Source: Deltaproteobacteria bacterium | Lineage (GTDB): Bacteria; Desulfobacterota; Syntrophorhabdia; Syntrophorhabdales; Syntrophorhabdaceae | Assembly: GCA_029777945.1 (NCBI GenBank) | Contig: JAKORG010000080.1 | Span: 1 to 64,000 of the forward strand | Reading direction: 5' to 3' | Length of the DNA: 64,000 bases | Part shown: in pieces, positions 1 through 8,940 of the stretch | Layout of the letters: each line of letters starts with the position of its first letter | Numbering within the stretch: the stretch's first letter is position 1 | The notes under the pieces: generated by a model | The model's input: the letters and a program-made list of their open reading frames with translations, nothing else | What the model was told of the DNA's origin: nothing | Databases searched by the model: none | Position numbers and translations under genes: made by a program

Positions 1-1230
1 AAAGGTATTAAAGGAAAAGAAAAAAAGGTAGATATATATCCTGTAATTTACGACACGTACCGTGAGATATTCGAGGATGGATGCCTGCCAGAGACAGAGG
101 CATACCTGAAGGAAAAAAATATAAGACTTAATCTCAAATCAACGGTAAAAACGGACATATTCAATCCATATATCACACCCCAGATTTTCACCTATGTATT
201 CTCCATGAATGGAAAACAGTCAGGCATAGACATTCAGACCATTCTCGATAAATACTTTACAGGAAAAATATATACAAAGGAAACACTTTTAAATCTTAAG
301 ATACTCGAAATGACCCCGAATTTTGGCTCTGTTATCTCCTCCATAATAGAAGGCATTGCATATAAATCTTTTATAGTTCCCTATAACGAAAAGAATACAT
401 TTGTTGCAGAATGGGAGGATGAAAAGGCATTAAAAAAATACATCCTCGATAATATGTTATACGGGGTCGAAAGATCGCATATTGTTTACGATATGTTAAA
501 GGATGCTATTTTAAAAAGATTCGGCTTTGACCTTAAAAACTTTAAACTCGGCAACCCTTTAATCGGGATGTCCCTTAAAGATATTGCAAACCACATTGAT
601 ATAAAGAACCAGATGGGACTTTTTACAAAAAATCCACAGGAGATCATCTCAGAATTAAGGACCATGTTCAAGCAATATTATAATCTTTCGGACAGGATTA
701 AAGAAGACCTTGAGGAAAAAAGAATACTCGAATTAAAAATAAAAAAATACTCTGAAAGGATAAAAGATGCTATGGACGCAATTACAGCCTCATATTTTAT
801 AAGCGGGATTGAAAGAAAAAAAATCCAGGGCCTTCTTTTAAACTTAGACGAAGACGAATTATACTGGGAAACCATAAGAAAAACAGACTGGTTTATAGAA
901 GCAAAACAAGTGGCAAAGAAAAATGGCTTTTTCCACTTTGAAATTGAATTGCCTTTTTTAATGAACGATGCCTTTGATATCATATTTATTCAACCCGGGC
1001 TTATATATCTCTGGGAAAATGAACTACCGGTAATGGAAATAACAAAGGCATACATAAAAAGGGGGGCATCCTATCTCAAAGGGGATGGAATGTTTGTAAT
1101 CATAGCAAAGGGATTTGAAGACAAACTCATAGAAGAACTCAATAGTTCAAAAAAATATACTGCCAAAAGAATAGACGATATAATCTTACTCTGTAAAAGA
1201 CAGGCTGATTTTAAAATCATACAATCTTAA
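1..1230 (+). CDS. Degenerate Eco57I/TaqI-like N6-adenine DNA methyltransferase-like protein (5' end outside window)
   Basis: The frame is open from base 1, so this is the C-terminal 409 residues of a longer protein; the first in-frame ATG (205) is internal. The order of segments matches the catalytic domain of large N6-adenine methyltransferases: LEMTPNFGSV (about 304-333) sits where the SAM loop DPACGSGSF is expected, LYGVERSHIV (about 454-483) resembles motif II (YGVDINP), FKLGNPLIG (541-567) resembles the KCGNSLIG motif, FFHFEIELPF (about 940) resembles FHWELEFPE, FDIIFIQPGL (973-1002) occupies the FDVVIGNPPY position, and a following helix plus LKGDGMFVIIA resembles LLKPGGILGYIV. A coiled helical insert lies around 660-860. 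The SAM loop and the catalytic NPPY are both changed, so methylation activity is doubtful. It may be a pseudoenzyme or a structural subunit. The gene ends tail to tail against the next one with no gap. Family assignment is inference from motif order. Confidence 0.6.
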   Translation, partial: KGIKGKEKKVDIYPVIYDTYREIFEDGCLPETEAYLKEKNIRLNLKSTVKTDIFNPYITPQIFTYVFSMNGKQSGIDIQTILDKYFTGKIYTKETLLNLKILEMTPNFGSVISSIIEGIAYKSFIVPYNEKNTFVAEWEDEKALKKYILDNMLYGVERSHIVYDMLKDAILKRFGFDLKNFKLGNPLIGMSLKDIANHIDIKNQMGLFTKNPQEIISELRTMFKQYYNLSDRIKEDLEEKRILELKIKKYSERIKDAMDAITASYFISGIERKKIQGLLLNLDEDELYWETIRKTDWFIEAKQVAKKNGFFHFEIELPFLMNDAFDIIFIQPGLIYLWENELPVMEITKAYIKRGASYLKGDGMFVIIAKGFEDKLIEELNSSKKYTAKRIDDIILLCKRQADFKIIQS

Positions 1231-1953
1231 TCATAACTCTATCTCCATACCATCTTCTCCGATTAGGCATGGCTCATGAAGCACACCCTGGAAATGCTCC
1301 CAGTCAGGATACAGATGGGATAGTATCACCTTTTTTGGCCCTGCCTTATCCAATATCCTCTGCAGGGATTTAAGGTTCAAGTGTCCTTTTACCTCCCTTT
1401 CTGGAAAAGAACACTCGGTAATCAAAAGGTCGGCATTATGTGCAAGTTTTATGAGATTTCTCGAAAAAGAAGTATCTCCTGAAAAGACAACGCTTTTTTC
1501 GTATGTAATCTTTATGGCAATACTCTCTTTATTATGACGAACTTTAATGGCCTCGAATAGAATATCGTTAAATAAATACTTATTCTTTGATAGAGTCTTT
1601 ATAGAAAGTTCGTAAAAATTGGGTTTTATCCAGGGATAGATAGATGCCATGCCATGAAAAAATCTGTGTATGCCTATCCCCCCTAAAAGTAAAAGGGGCT
1701 TTGTCCTCGGTTTTATACCATAATTACAGGCAAAAAGGAATGTGGAAAGATCTGCTGAGTGGTCTACATGAAAATGGATTAAAATCACCACATCTATATC
1801 AATTACATTATAATCAAACTCGAGGAGCCTCCTGACAACAGAGGGGCCTATATCTACAAGTATGTTTTTATCCTTTACAGTTACAAGATAAGAAGAGGAA
1901 AAGCGATTTAGCGCAGGGATTGAGGTGCCTGTTCCCAGTATCTTTATTCTCAT
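1231..1953 (-). CDS. MBL-fold metallohydrolase, RNase Z-like
   Basis: The 240-residue protein carries the metallo-beta-lactamase metal motif H60-x-H62-x-D64-H65, preceded by the strand ILGTGTS and VDIGPS typical of the RNase Z/arylsulfatase-like branch. FSGDTSF supplies the bridging Asp and SHLYPDW the last His. RNase Z processes tRNA 3' ends, and both tRNAs in this window lack encoded CCA, which would fit such an enzyme. However, the protein is short compared with RNase Z (about 300) and I do not see the exosite arm, so a general MBL hydrolase is the safer call. Its start overlaps the stop of the epimerase gene by 4 nt (ATGA), suggesting translational coupling. It is the last gene of the long minus-strand run. 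Confidence 0.8.
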   Translation of the reverse strand: MRIKILGTGTSIPALNRFSSSYLVTVKDKNILVDIGPSVVRRLLEFDYNVIDIDVVILIHFHVDHSADLSTFLFACNYGIKPRTKPLLLLGGIGIHRFFHGMASIYPWIKPNFYELSIKTLSKNKYLFNDILFEAIKVRHNKESIAIKITYEKSVVFSGDTSFSRNLIKLAHNADLLITECSFPEREVKGHLNLKSLQRILDKAGPKKVILSHLYPDWEHFQGVLHEPCLIGEDGMEIEL

Positions 1954-2903
1954 TTCTTTAAGTACCAGTCAATGGTCTCTGAAAGGCCTTTTCTAATATC
2001 GTATGTTGCAATCCAGGCTAATTCTTTCTCCGCCTTTTCAACGTTTAATGTGCTTACCTTTATATCACCTGGCCTTGCCATTGCCCTTATGGGTTCATCA
2101 AATGCTTGGGGGATAAAAACACCCTTTTCTCTTAATATCCTTACTATCTCTTTATATAAAACTATTGTAGTTGTTCCTTTTCCAGTTCCTATGTTGAATA
2201 TCCCAGTCTTTTTATTTTTTGTGGCAATGATATTGGCATGGGCAACATCTTTTACATAACAGTAATCCCTTATCATACCCTGAGGTGCATCGGGAAAATG
2301 ATTCAAGGTGGGATGTATACCATTGATAAGTTTTTCTGTAAAAATTGCCACAACCCCTGCCTCTCCATGGGGTATCTGTCTGGGCCCATAAACGTTACTA
2401 TATCTCAAAATAGTATAATCAAGACCGTATTGGTTGAAAAAAAACTTTATGTATTTTTCACTTGACAGCTTTGATATGGCATAGGGAGATGCCGGTTCTG
2501 GCACATAGTCCTCTTTTGTAGGCACGATATCTGCCTCACCGTAAATGGCACCACCCGTTGATGAAAATATAAATTTTTTCACCTTGTATTTTATTGCAAG
2601 CATAAGCAACCTAATTATGCCCTTTATATTTATCTCTGCGTCAAAAAGAGGGTCTTGAACAGAAAATGGCACAGATATCTGGGCAGCATGATGATTAACA
2701 ATGTCAGGTCTCTCTTTTATAAACACCTCTTCTACTTCTTCTTTGCAAATATCGCAAACATATAACTGTGCCTTTGGATTTATGTTTTCTTTCTTTCCCA
2801 TTGAAAGGTTATCGACAACTGCTACATCGTATCCTTCATCCACGTATGCATCTACAACATTTGAACCTATAAAACCACAACCACCTGTAACAAGGACCTT
2901 CAT
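1950..2903 (-). CDS. NAD-dependent sugar epimerase/dehydratase (UDP-glucose 4-epimerase-like)
   Basis: This is an extended short-chain dehydrogenase of 317 residues. It has the N-terminal Rossmann motif TGGCGFIGSN, the acidic residue closing strand 2 (VVDNLS), the SSTGGAIYG strand and the catalytic YAISK (YxxxK). The C-terminal half (RYSNVYGPRQ, RDYCYVKDVA, NIGTGKGTT) is typical of UDP-glucose/UDP-galactose 4-epimerases and nucleotide-sugar dehydratases, so it probably makes a nucleotide sugar for envelope polysaccharide. The exact substrate cannot be told. The start is placed at the ATG at 2903 because GGAGGTGG lies 3-4 nt before it. An upstream in-frame TTG (2915) would place that Shine-Dalgarno sequence inside the gene. 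It lies 56 nt after serA and overlaps the MBL gene by 4 nt. Confidence 0.85.
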   Translation of the reverse strand: MKVLVTGGCGFIGSNVVDAYVDEGYDVAVVDNLSMGKKENINPKAQLYVCDICKEEVEEVFIKERPDIVNHHAAQISVPFSVQDPLFDAEINIKGIIRLLMLAIKYKVKKFIFSSTGGAIYGEADIVPTKEDYVPEPASPYAISKLSSEKYIKFFFNQYGLDYTILRYSNVYGPRQIPHGEAGVVAIFTEKLINGIHPTLNHFPDAPQGMIRDYCYVKDVAHANIIATKNKKTGIFNIGTGKGTTTIVLYKEIVRILREKGVFIPQAFDEPIRAMARPGDIKVSTLNVEKAEKELAWIATYDIRKGLSETIDWYLKK

Positions 2904-2959
2904 TACCACCTCCAACTAATCAGTCTTTAAGAAGACATTCTGATAACAGTTTTGATATG

Positions 2960-4582
2960 CTATAACTCTATTACTTTTGCCTCAATCATACCGTCTATGG
3001 CAAGTATCTCACTTAAGACCTCTTCTCCAATCGGGTCATCAACGGAGACAAATGCCACCTCCTCCCCTGTCTTCTGTCTTGAAACACTAAGCCCTGAAAT
3101 ATTTATCCTGTGATTACCGAGTATTGTACCCACCTTCCCTATGATACCGGGCCTGTCGAAGATTCTAAAGTGCAAAAATGTGCCATCAGGAATCACATCA
3201 AGATGGAATCTATCGAGAAGCACAATCCTGCCGAGCTTATCAGAAAATACTGTGCCTGCAACCGAAAGCTCTTCTTTGTCTGTTTTTAAGACAAAAAGGA
3301 TAAGGTCATTATACTTATCAAACTGGTCAGTTTTTGTCTCCTCAACTATAATATTTCTATCTTTTGCAATATAAGGTGCGTTAATGTATGTAACGGATTC
3401 CTGGATATATACGCCAAGAAAACCTTTAAGGCCTGCTACTGTAAAGGGTTGATAGCTGAAAGGCACGTCGAATTTTCTCTCACATAGATCTTCCTCAAAA
3501 TTTTTACCCACCATTATAACCCTTATTGCCTCAGGCCTGCCCTTTGCAATCTGGGCTGCAAGCTTTCCTATCTTTTCTGTAAGGTTAAAATATAGTTTTA
3601 AGTTCTCCGGTAATTCAGACTTCATAAATGGTATGTTTATGGCATTCTGAAAGGGCCTTCCGTGCAAGGCATTTGCCACCTGTTCACAGATTATTCTTGC
3701 CACTGCCTCCTGGCCTTCCATTGTATTTGCCCCTATATGGGGTGTGGCAAAAACATTTTCTAATTCCAGTAACTTACTGTTTTTTGGTGGTTCTTGCTCA
3801 AATACATCAACCCCTGCTGCAAAGACCTTACCGCTCTTTAAAGCCTCGTAAAGGTCGTTTTCGTTTACAATCCCCCCTCTTGCGCAATTAACGAAGATTA
3901 CGCCATCTTTCATGAGGTTTATTTCTTTTTTTGTGATCATGTTTTTCGTATCCCTTGTAAGGGGGGTATGGAATGTAATAAAATCTACTTCCCTCAACAG
4001 GTCTTCAAGTCTGTCATAGAGCTTTACACCCAGTGATTCGGCCTTGCTCTTTTTAATGTATGGATCATAGGCAATGACCTTCATTCCAAAGCTCTTTGCC
4101 CTTATGGCCACATTGCTTCCTATTCTGCCAAGACCTACTATACCCAGAACCTTATTGTAAAGCTCTACGCCCATGAATCTCTTCCTATCCCATTTTCCAC
4201 TTTTTAATGAATTGTCTGCCAGGGGTATCTTTCTTGCTGCAGCAAGCATAATACCCATTGTAAGTTCTGTTGCTGCCATTGTATTGCCTGTAGGCGCATT
4301 CATAACGATTATACCCTTTTTACTTGCTGCCTCTATATCTATGTTGTCAACACCCACACCTGCCCGACCTATTATCTTTAGTCTACCGGGATTTTCTAAA
4401 ACATCTTCTGTAATAGCTGTTCCGCTTCTTGTTATTATGGCATCGTAATTTCCTATTATTGCCTTTAATTCTTCACCCTTTATACCTGCACGGATGTCTA
4501 CCTCTGTATCTCTGCTTCTCAATAGGACATCTATCCCTTCCTTTGATATATTATCTGTTATAAGTACCCTGAATTGATTCAT
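2960..4582 (-). CDS. serA: D-3-phosphoglycerate dehydrogenase
   Basis: The enzyme oxidises 3-phosphoglycerate to 3-phosphohydroxypyruvate with NAD+, the first step of serine synthesis. At 540 residues it is the long SerA form: catalytic/NAD domain (about 1-315) with LGRIGSN, the substrate Arg in NCARGGIV, Glu in VFEQEPP and His in TPHIGANT; an intervening domain (about 320-450); and a C-terminal ACT domain (about 465-540, LHFRIFDRPGIIGKVGTIL), the usual serine-feedback site. It sits between an LpxL-like acyltransferase gene (58 nt upstream) and the epimerase, all on the minus strand. No riboswitch-like structure was seen in the upstream 58 nt. Confidence 0.97.
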   Translation of the reverse strand: MNQFRVLITDNISKEGIDVLLRSRDTEVDIRAGIKGEELKAIIGNYDAIITRSGTAITEDVLENPGRLKIIGRAGVGVDNIDIEAASKKGIIVMNAPTGNTMAATELTMGIMLAAARKIPLADNSLKSGKWDRKRFMGVELYNKVLGIVGLGRIGSNVAIRAKSFGMKVIAYDPYIKKSKAESLGVKLYDRLEDLLREVDFITFHTPLTRDTKNMITKKEINLMKDGVIFVNCARGGIVNENDLYEALKSGKVFAAGVDVFEQEPPKNSKLLELENVFATPHIGANTMEGQEAVARIICEQVANALHGRPFQNAINIPFMKSELPENLKLYFNLTEKIGKLAAQIAKGRPEAIRVIMVGKNFEEDLCERKFDVPFSYQPFTVAGLKGFLGVYIQESVTYINAPYIAKDRNIIVEETKTDQFDKYNDLILFVLKTDKEELSVAGTVFSDKLGRIVLLDRFHLDVIPDGTFLHFRIFDRPGIIGKVGTILGNHRINISGLSVSRQKTGEEVAFVSVDDPIGEEVLSEILAIDGMIEAKVIEL

Positions 4583-4640
4583 ATGACCACCTTTTCAAAA
4601 TTTTTTTTAAAATTATCATTTAAAACCTGAAAAAATCAAG

Positions 4641-5522
4641 TCAACTGTTTCTGCCCCATCTTCTATGGACCCAAAACCATTCTTCAGGCGCCTCCATAAT
4701 TATCGTCTCAAGAAATGCGTTTAATTTTCTTGTATTGACCTCTATAAGATTCTCTATATCCCCCTTTCTTTCTATTTCTATTGGCCTACCGCATACAACG
4801 TTATATCTTAAAAATCCCCTTCTCGATAGATAGACAGGTATAACCGGCGCGCCTGTCTTCATGGCAAGTAATGCAGGGCCTTTATTTGTAAAGACCTTTT
4901 CACCAAAAAAATCCACTAAAATACCCTTTGAACGTTTCACCCTCTGGTCTGCAAGAAGGGCTACAATTTTATTTTCTTTTAGAAATCTCATTATGGCCTT
5001 GCCTGTCCATTCATTGGGGATAACCTTAAGTCCTGTGGAGGACCGGAGAGAATTTAAAAAATCATTAAGTTTTTTATGTCTTTTTAAAGGCCTTGCAAGG
5101 GCAATTATATCACGGTTTAAAAGGGTTGATGCTATACCCATAATCTCCCAGTTAGAATAATGAAACACGATGGCAAGCACACCCTTTTCCATCTCAAGGG
5201 CACTTTCTATATAATCCCTGTTTTCAATGAAAAAATGTTCGTTGTATTTTGATTTGTCCAGATAAGGGATGAGAAGTAGTTCTACAAAATTAATGCCAAA
5301 TCTTTCAAAACACCTTTTTGCAATTTCTTTAAGTTCATGCTCATCAGAATACTTAAATACCCTTTTAAGATTAGATATGGCGATGAGCCTTCTCTTTTTT
5401 AAAAGATGATAGGCAAGTCTGCCCAATGAAATGCCTGAAAATACCCTAAAACGTTCGGGCAATAAACGAAGACAACATTGGAATATTTTTATTGTTAAGA
5501 TTATAAAGAAATCTGCATTCAC
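4641..5522 (-). CDS. Lysophospholipid/lipid A acyltransferase, LpxL (HtrB) family
   Basis: This 293-residue member of the LpxL/LpxM acyltransferase family is expected to add a secondary acyl chain to Kdo-lipid A, or a related acylation, at the inner face of the cytoplasmic membrane. The N-terminal hydrophobic segment (FFIILTIKIFQCCLRLLP) is a membrane anchor. The catalytic HxxxxE motif is present as HYSNWE. ALLADQ, FFGEKVFTNKGPALLA and TGAPVIPVY follow in the order seen in the family, and the protein ends with the WVHRRW motif typical of HtrB proteins. Its start overlaps the stop of the Trm112-like gene by 4 nt. This supports a lipid A-type outer membrane. The acyl donor and position cannot be read from sequence. 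Confidence 0.88.
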   Translation of the reverse strand: MNADFFIILTIKIFQCCLRLLPERFRVFSGISLGRLAYHLLKKRRLIAISNLKRVFKYSDEHELKEIAKRCFERFGINFVELLLIPYLDKSKYNEHFFIENRDYIESALEMEKGVLAIVFHYSNWEIMGIASTLLNRDIIALARPLKRHKKLNDFLNSLRSSTGLKVIPNEWTGKAIMRFLKENKIVALLADQRVKRSKGILVDFFGEKVFTNKGPALLAMKTGAPVIPVYLSRRGFLRYNVVCGRPIEIERKGDIENLIEVNTRKLNAFLETIIMEAPEEWFWVHRRWGRNS

Positions 5523-5704
5523 CTGTGGTCTTTTGATTCAAAGGGAATTGCTTCGTCTATTAACATAATAGGTATATCTTCTTTTATGGGATAAATGAGT
5601 CTGCATGTATCGCAGACAAGCCCGTCTTCTTTCTCGTTGAGGTATATGTCACCCTTACATTTTGGACAGCACAGAATCTCAAGCAATTCTTTTTTTATGG
5701 GCAC
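5519..5704 (-). CDS. Trm112-like zinc-ribbon protein (UPF0434/YcaR family)
   Basis: A 61-residue protein with the pattern ILCCPKCKGDI and LVCDTCRLIYPI, two CxxC pairs forming a zinc ribbon, followed by the DIPIML segment characteristic of the YcaR/Trm112 family. Eukaryotic and archaeal Trm112 activate methyltransferases. The bacterial small proteins are mostly uncharacterised and often lie, as here, beside lipid A or kdsB/lpxK genes. It overlaps the downstream acyltransferase gene by 4 nt and follows rpsA after 27 nt, so all three are likely cotranscribed. Confidence 0.88.
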   Translation of the reverse strand: MPIKKELLEILCCPKCKGDIYLNEKEDGLVCDTCRLIYPIKEDIPIMLIDEAIPFESKDHR

Positions 5705-5731
5705 ATTCTCTCCTTCACCAATGCATATCAG

Positions 5732-7444
5732 TTAAAGGCTGTTCTTTTTTATAGCAGACTCTAAAATATCCCCTAATGTGGAAAGTGCACCGGTATCCTT
5801 TGAAAGATTCTCTATAAGATTTTTTTCTTCCACCTTTTTCATAAATTTTGTACTTAAGGCAATCCTCTTTTCCCTTTCATCTATGTTCAGTATTAATGTC
5901 CTTACCTTGTCGTCTATTTTAAACACCTCATTTGGCTTTTTGCCCTGAAGGTCGTCTATCTCAGAAATATGGAGGAGCCCTTCAATGCCGTCTTCAATTT
6001 CTATAAAAACACCAAAATCTGTTATGCTTGTCACATATCCTTCTACCATATTACCTATCTTGTATTTAGAACCTATGCCCCTCCACGGGTCTTCCTTGAG
6101 CTTTTTTATACTTAAGGAAAACTTCTTCTGTTCCTTGTCTACATTTAAAACAACTGCCTCAACTATGGTGCCTTTTTTCAATATGTCACCAATACCCTTT
6201 TTTCTCCTCGACCATGATACCTCAGAGGCATGGACAAGACCGTCGATACCATCTTCGATACCTATAAATACACCGAAGTCTGTCCAGTTTTTTACCTTGC
6301 CTTTTATTATGGATCCAGGGGGATATTTATTTACAAGCTCATCCCATGGGTCTGGTAAAAGCTGTTTTAGACCTAAAGAAATCCTCTTTTTCTCCTTGTC
6401 CAAATCGAGCACTTTAAGTTCAAGCCAGTCGTTCTTGTTTAGGATTTTGTTCGGATTTTTTATCTTTTTATCATATGTCATTTCGCTTAAGTGCAAAAGG
6501 CCTTCCACTCCCTGCTCAATCTCAACAAATGCACCGTAATCTACAATGCCTACAACCCTACCCTTGACCTTACTTCCTATAGGATATTTTTCATCTATTT
6601 TTTCCCAAGGGTCTGGTTTTAACCTCTTCATACTCAGAGATACCTTTTCCTTTTCAGGGTCTATTTCAATTATCTTTACCTTTATCTCATCACCTACCCG
6701 TAAATATTCCTTGGGATGTGAAATCCTGCCCCATGTTATCTCGTTTAGATGTAAAAATCCATCAACACCGCCTAAATCAACAAATACACCATAATCGGTT
6801 ATATTTCTTACAAACCCGTATAAAACAGCACCTTCTTTTGCATTCTTCCAGAACTCGGCCTTTTTCTTCTCTCTCTCTTCTTCAAGGAGTATCCGCCTAG
6901 AGAGGATAACATTGCTTTTTCCTTTACGCTGGTCAACCTTTATTACCTTAAATTTCAAGTGTCTGCCCACAAAGGAAGACGGATTCTTAACAGGCTTTAC
7001 ATCCACCTGAGAGATGGGAAGGAATGCGTTTACCCCGATATCTACTATAAAACCTTTGTTCACCTCTGATACTATATCACCTTCAATGGGGATTCCTTCT
7101 TCAAAGGATTTGTGGATCTTCTGCCATGTGCGGATATAGTCAACCCTCTGTTTTGAAAGAAGGAGAAGGCCAAACTCCTTTTCTCTCCCCACAATCATTA
7201 CCTCAACCTCATCGCCCACCTTAACAGCATGTTCACCACTTTTGTTTAAAAACTCTGAAATAGGGACCTTCCCTTCTGATTTAAGACCTACATCGATAAT
7301 AACGGTTTCAGAGTTTACATTGATCACTCTGCCTTTTAAGATGTTGCCACCTTCTTGTAGGGTTTTCATGGAGGTTTCATACAGTTCCCTCATCTCTTCT
7401 AATGTGTTTTCTTTTTGTGCTGATGTTTCAACTAATTCTGCCAT
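5732..7444 (-). CDS. rpsA: 30S ribosomal protein S1
   Basis: The 570-residue protein contains six consecutive S1/OB-fold RNA-binding repeats, each opening with G-x-x-x-x-G and containing a VDIG/VFVDL-type strand and an LHLSE/LHISE-type motif; starts are near residues 38, 117, 206, 291, 376 and 463. The first two are more divergent, as expected because they bind the ribosome, whereas the last four bind mRNA. Length fits the six-domain S1 of Proteobacteria (about 557). ispH ends 9 nt upstream; in several anaerobes IspH and S1 are a single fused polypeptide, and here they are separate with a stop between. The short C-terminal tail after domain six (from about 545) is not conserved. Confidence 0.97.
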   Translation of the reverse strand: MAELVETSAQKENTLEEMRELYETSMKTLQEGGNILKGRVINVNSETVIIDVGLKSEGKVPISEFLNKSGEHAVKVGDEVEVMIVGREKEFGLLLLSKQRVDYIRTWQKIHKSFEEGIPIEGDIVSEVNKGFIVDIGVNAFLPISQVDVKPVKNPSSFVGRHLKFKVIKVDQRKGKSNVILSRRILLEEEREKKKAEFWKNAKEGAVLYGFVRNITDYGVFVDLGGVDGFLHLNEITWGRISHPKEYLRVGDEIKVKIIEIDPEKEKVSLSMKRLKPDPWEKIDEKYPIGSKVKGRVVGIVDYGAFVEIEQGVEGLLHLSEMTYDKKIKNPNKILNKNDWLELKVLDLDKEKKRISLGLKQLLPDPWDELVNKYPPGSIIKGKVKNWTDFGVFIGIEDGIDGLVHASEVSWSRRKKGIGDILKKGTIVEAVVLNVDKEQKKFSLSIKKLKEDPWRGIGSKYKIGNMVEGYVTSITDFGVFIEIEDGIEGLLHISEIDDLQGKKPNEVFKIDDKVRTLILNIDEREKRIALSTKFMKKVEEKNLIENLSKDTGALSTLGDILESAIKKNSL

Positions 7445-7453
7445 TTATTCCCC

Positions 7454-8275
7454 CTAAAAATTTTTTACCTGCCGCTCCACCATATCTATTAAAAAATCAG
7501 GAGTAGATGCCCCTCCTGTAATACCAACCCTTTTTATACCTTTAAACCAGTCTTTGTCCATGTCCTCATCTGTCTCTATATGATATGTCTTAGGCTGAAT
7601 CTTTTTTACTGTCTCGTATAATTTTGTGGTATTAGAACTATTTTTTCCACCTACTATAATCATTAAATCCACCTTCTGTGCAAGGTTAGAGGCCTCTTGT
7701 TTTCTTATCCATGTATTGTCACATATGGTATTGAAAAAACGCAGTTCTTTTGCCTCCTTTAGAAGTTCTTTAACGATATCCAGAACATATTCCTTTTCAA
7801 GGGTTGTCTGACTTACCACACCTATCTTTCTAAAATCGATGATTTCAGGTTTCTGTAATACAATACCATCATTATCCAAATAACTCAATACACTTTTAAC
7901 TTCAGGGTGTTCCTTTTCTCCCACTATTACCACCTTGTATCCCATTTTTTTTAACATAATCGCATGTCTTCTCACCTTTTTTACAAAAGGACAGGTGGCA
8001 TCGATATACTTTAACCCCCTTTGTTTTACAAAGTCTTCCTCTTCCTTTTTGATACCGTGCGTTCTAAACACAATCACACCGTCTGTAATATTTTTTATGT
8101 CCATAACGGGTTTTATACCTTTTTGGGCAAGCATCCCCACCATCTGGGGATTATGTATTATGGGGCCTATTGTATATATCTTATCATTAGATTCGGCCTC
8201 TTTTATGACCATCTTTATTGCCCTTTTAACGCCGAAACAAAATCCAATATTTTTTGTCTTAAATACCTCTATCAT
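7454..8275 (-). CDS. ispH: 4-hydroxy-3-methylbut-2-enyl diphosphate reductase
   Basis: IspH (LytB) makes IPP and DMAPP in the last step of the non-mevalonate isoprenoid pathway, using a [4Fe-4S] cluster. Three conserved cysteines are visible in their contexts: GFCFGVKRA near the N terminus, DATCPFVKK in the middle and TICDNTWIRKQEA near residue 190. The ITGGASTPDFLI segment matches the C-terminal diphosphate-binding motif. The length (273) is at the compact end of the family, as in many Desulfobacterota and Clostridia. It overlaps cmk by 4 nt at its start and is followed 9 nt later by rpsA, the conserved cmk-ispH-rpsA arrangement. Confidence 0.96.
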   Translation of the reverse strand: MIEVFKTKNIGFCFGVKRAIKMVIKEAESNDKIYTIGPIIHNPQMVGMLAQKGIKPVMDIKNITDGVIVFRTHGIKKEEEDFVKQRGLKYIDATCPFVKKVRRHAIMLKKMGYKVVIVGEKEHPEVKSVLSYLDNDGIVLQKPEIIDFRKIGVVSQTTLEKEYVLDIVKELLKEAKELRFFNTICDNTWIRKQEASNLAQKVDLMIIVGGKNSSNTTKLYETVKKIQPKTYHIETDEDMDKDWFKGIKRVGITGGASTPDFLIDMVERQVKNF

Positions 8276-8940
8276 AACCTTACTTTTATATAGTCCATAA
8301 GTCTTTCTGTTACAGCCTCTATATCAAGCCCTGTGGTATCGATGTATATGGCGCCTTCAGGAATTTTAAGGGGTGCAATCTGTCTTTCCGAATCGTCCTT
8401 ATCCCTTTTTTTCATCTCATCTTTAAGTTTTTCTAAGTCTAATTCCAACCCCTTTGCCTTAAATTCGAGAAATCTCCTCTTTGTCCTCTCCTCTTCCCGG
8501 GCATCAAGATAGAATTTTATATCTGCATCGGGGAATACAACGGTGCCTGTATCCCTGCCTTCAATGACTACACCCCCTGACCTACCCTCTTCTCTTTGTT
8601 TTTCCGTTAAAAAATATCTCACAGTCTTATTCTGGGAGAGTTTTGATGCAAGCATGGATATTTCCGGCGTCCTTATATCCTCAGTAATGTTATTACCGTT
8701 AAATATTACAATAGCATTATTTTTAAAATGAAATTCAAGGGGAAGGTGTTTTAAAATTTCATGGAGTTTATCTTCCTCCTTTTCTAAAAATCCATAATAT
8801 TTAAAGGCATAGGCAACACCCCTGTACATTGCCCCTGTATCTACGTATTTGTAATTCAATCTCTCGGCAATCTTTTTTGCAATGGTGCTTTTACCTGCCC
8901 CGCTGGGGCCATCAATTGTAATTATGAGATGCTTCTTCAT
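8272..8940 (-). CDS. cmk: Cytidylate kinase
   Basis: Cmk phosphorylates CMP and dCMP for nucleic acid and phospholipid synthesis. The P-loop GPSGAGKST lies at residues 10-18. VDTGAMYRGVAY and VIEGRDTGTVVFPDA are the CMP-binding and substrate-clamping motifs, and DDSERQIAPL is the family-specific lid sequence. The length of 222 is typical. The gene overlaps hisC upstream (4 nt) and ispH downstream (4 nt), so the three reading frames form a coupled chain. Confidence 0.97.
   Translation of the reverse strand: MKKHLIITIDGPSGAGKSTIAKKIAERLNYKYVDTGAMYRGVAYAFKYYGFLEKEEDKLHEILKHLPLEFHFKNNAIVIFNGNNITEDIRTPEISMLASKLSQNKTVRYFLTEKQREEGRSGGVVIEGRDTGTVVFPDADIKFYLDAREEERTKRRFLEFKAKGLELDLEKLKDEMKKRDKDDSERQIAPLKIPEGAIYIDTTGLDIEAVTERLMDYIKVRL

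Noticed and set aside
2904-2915. TTG start for the epimerase
   Set aside because: The Shine-Dalgarno GGAGGTGG lies between it and the ATG at 2903, so the ATG is the start.
5985-6794. Plus-strand open frames opposite rpsA
   Set aside because: They are reverse-complement shadows of the S1 repeats with low-complexity Ser/Phe/Pro composition and no ribosome sites.
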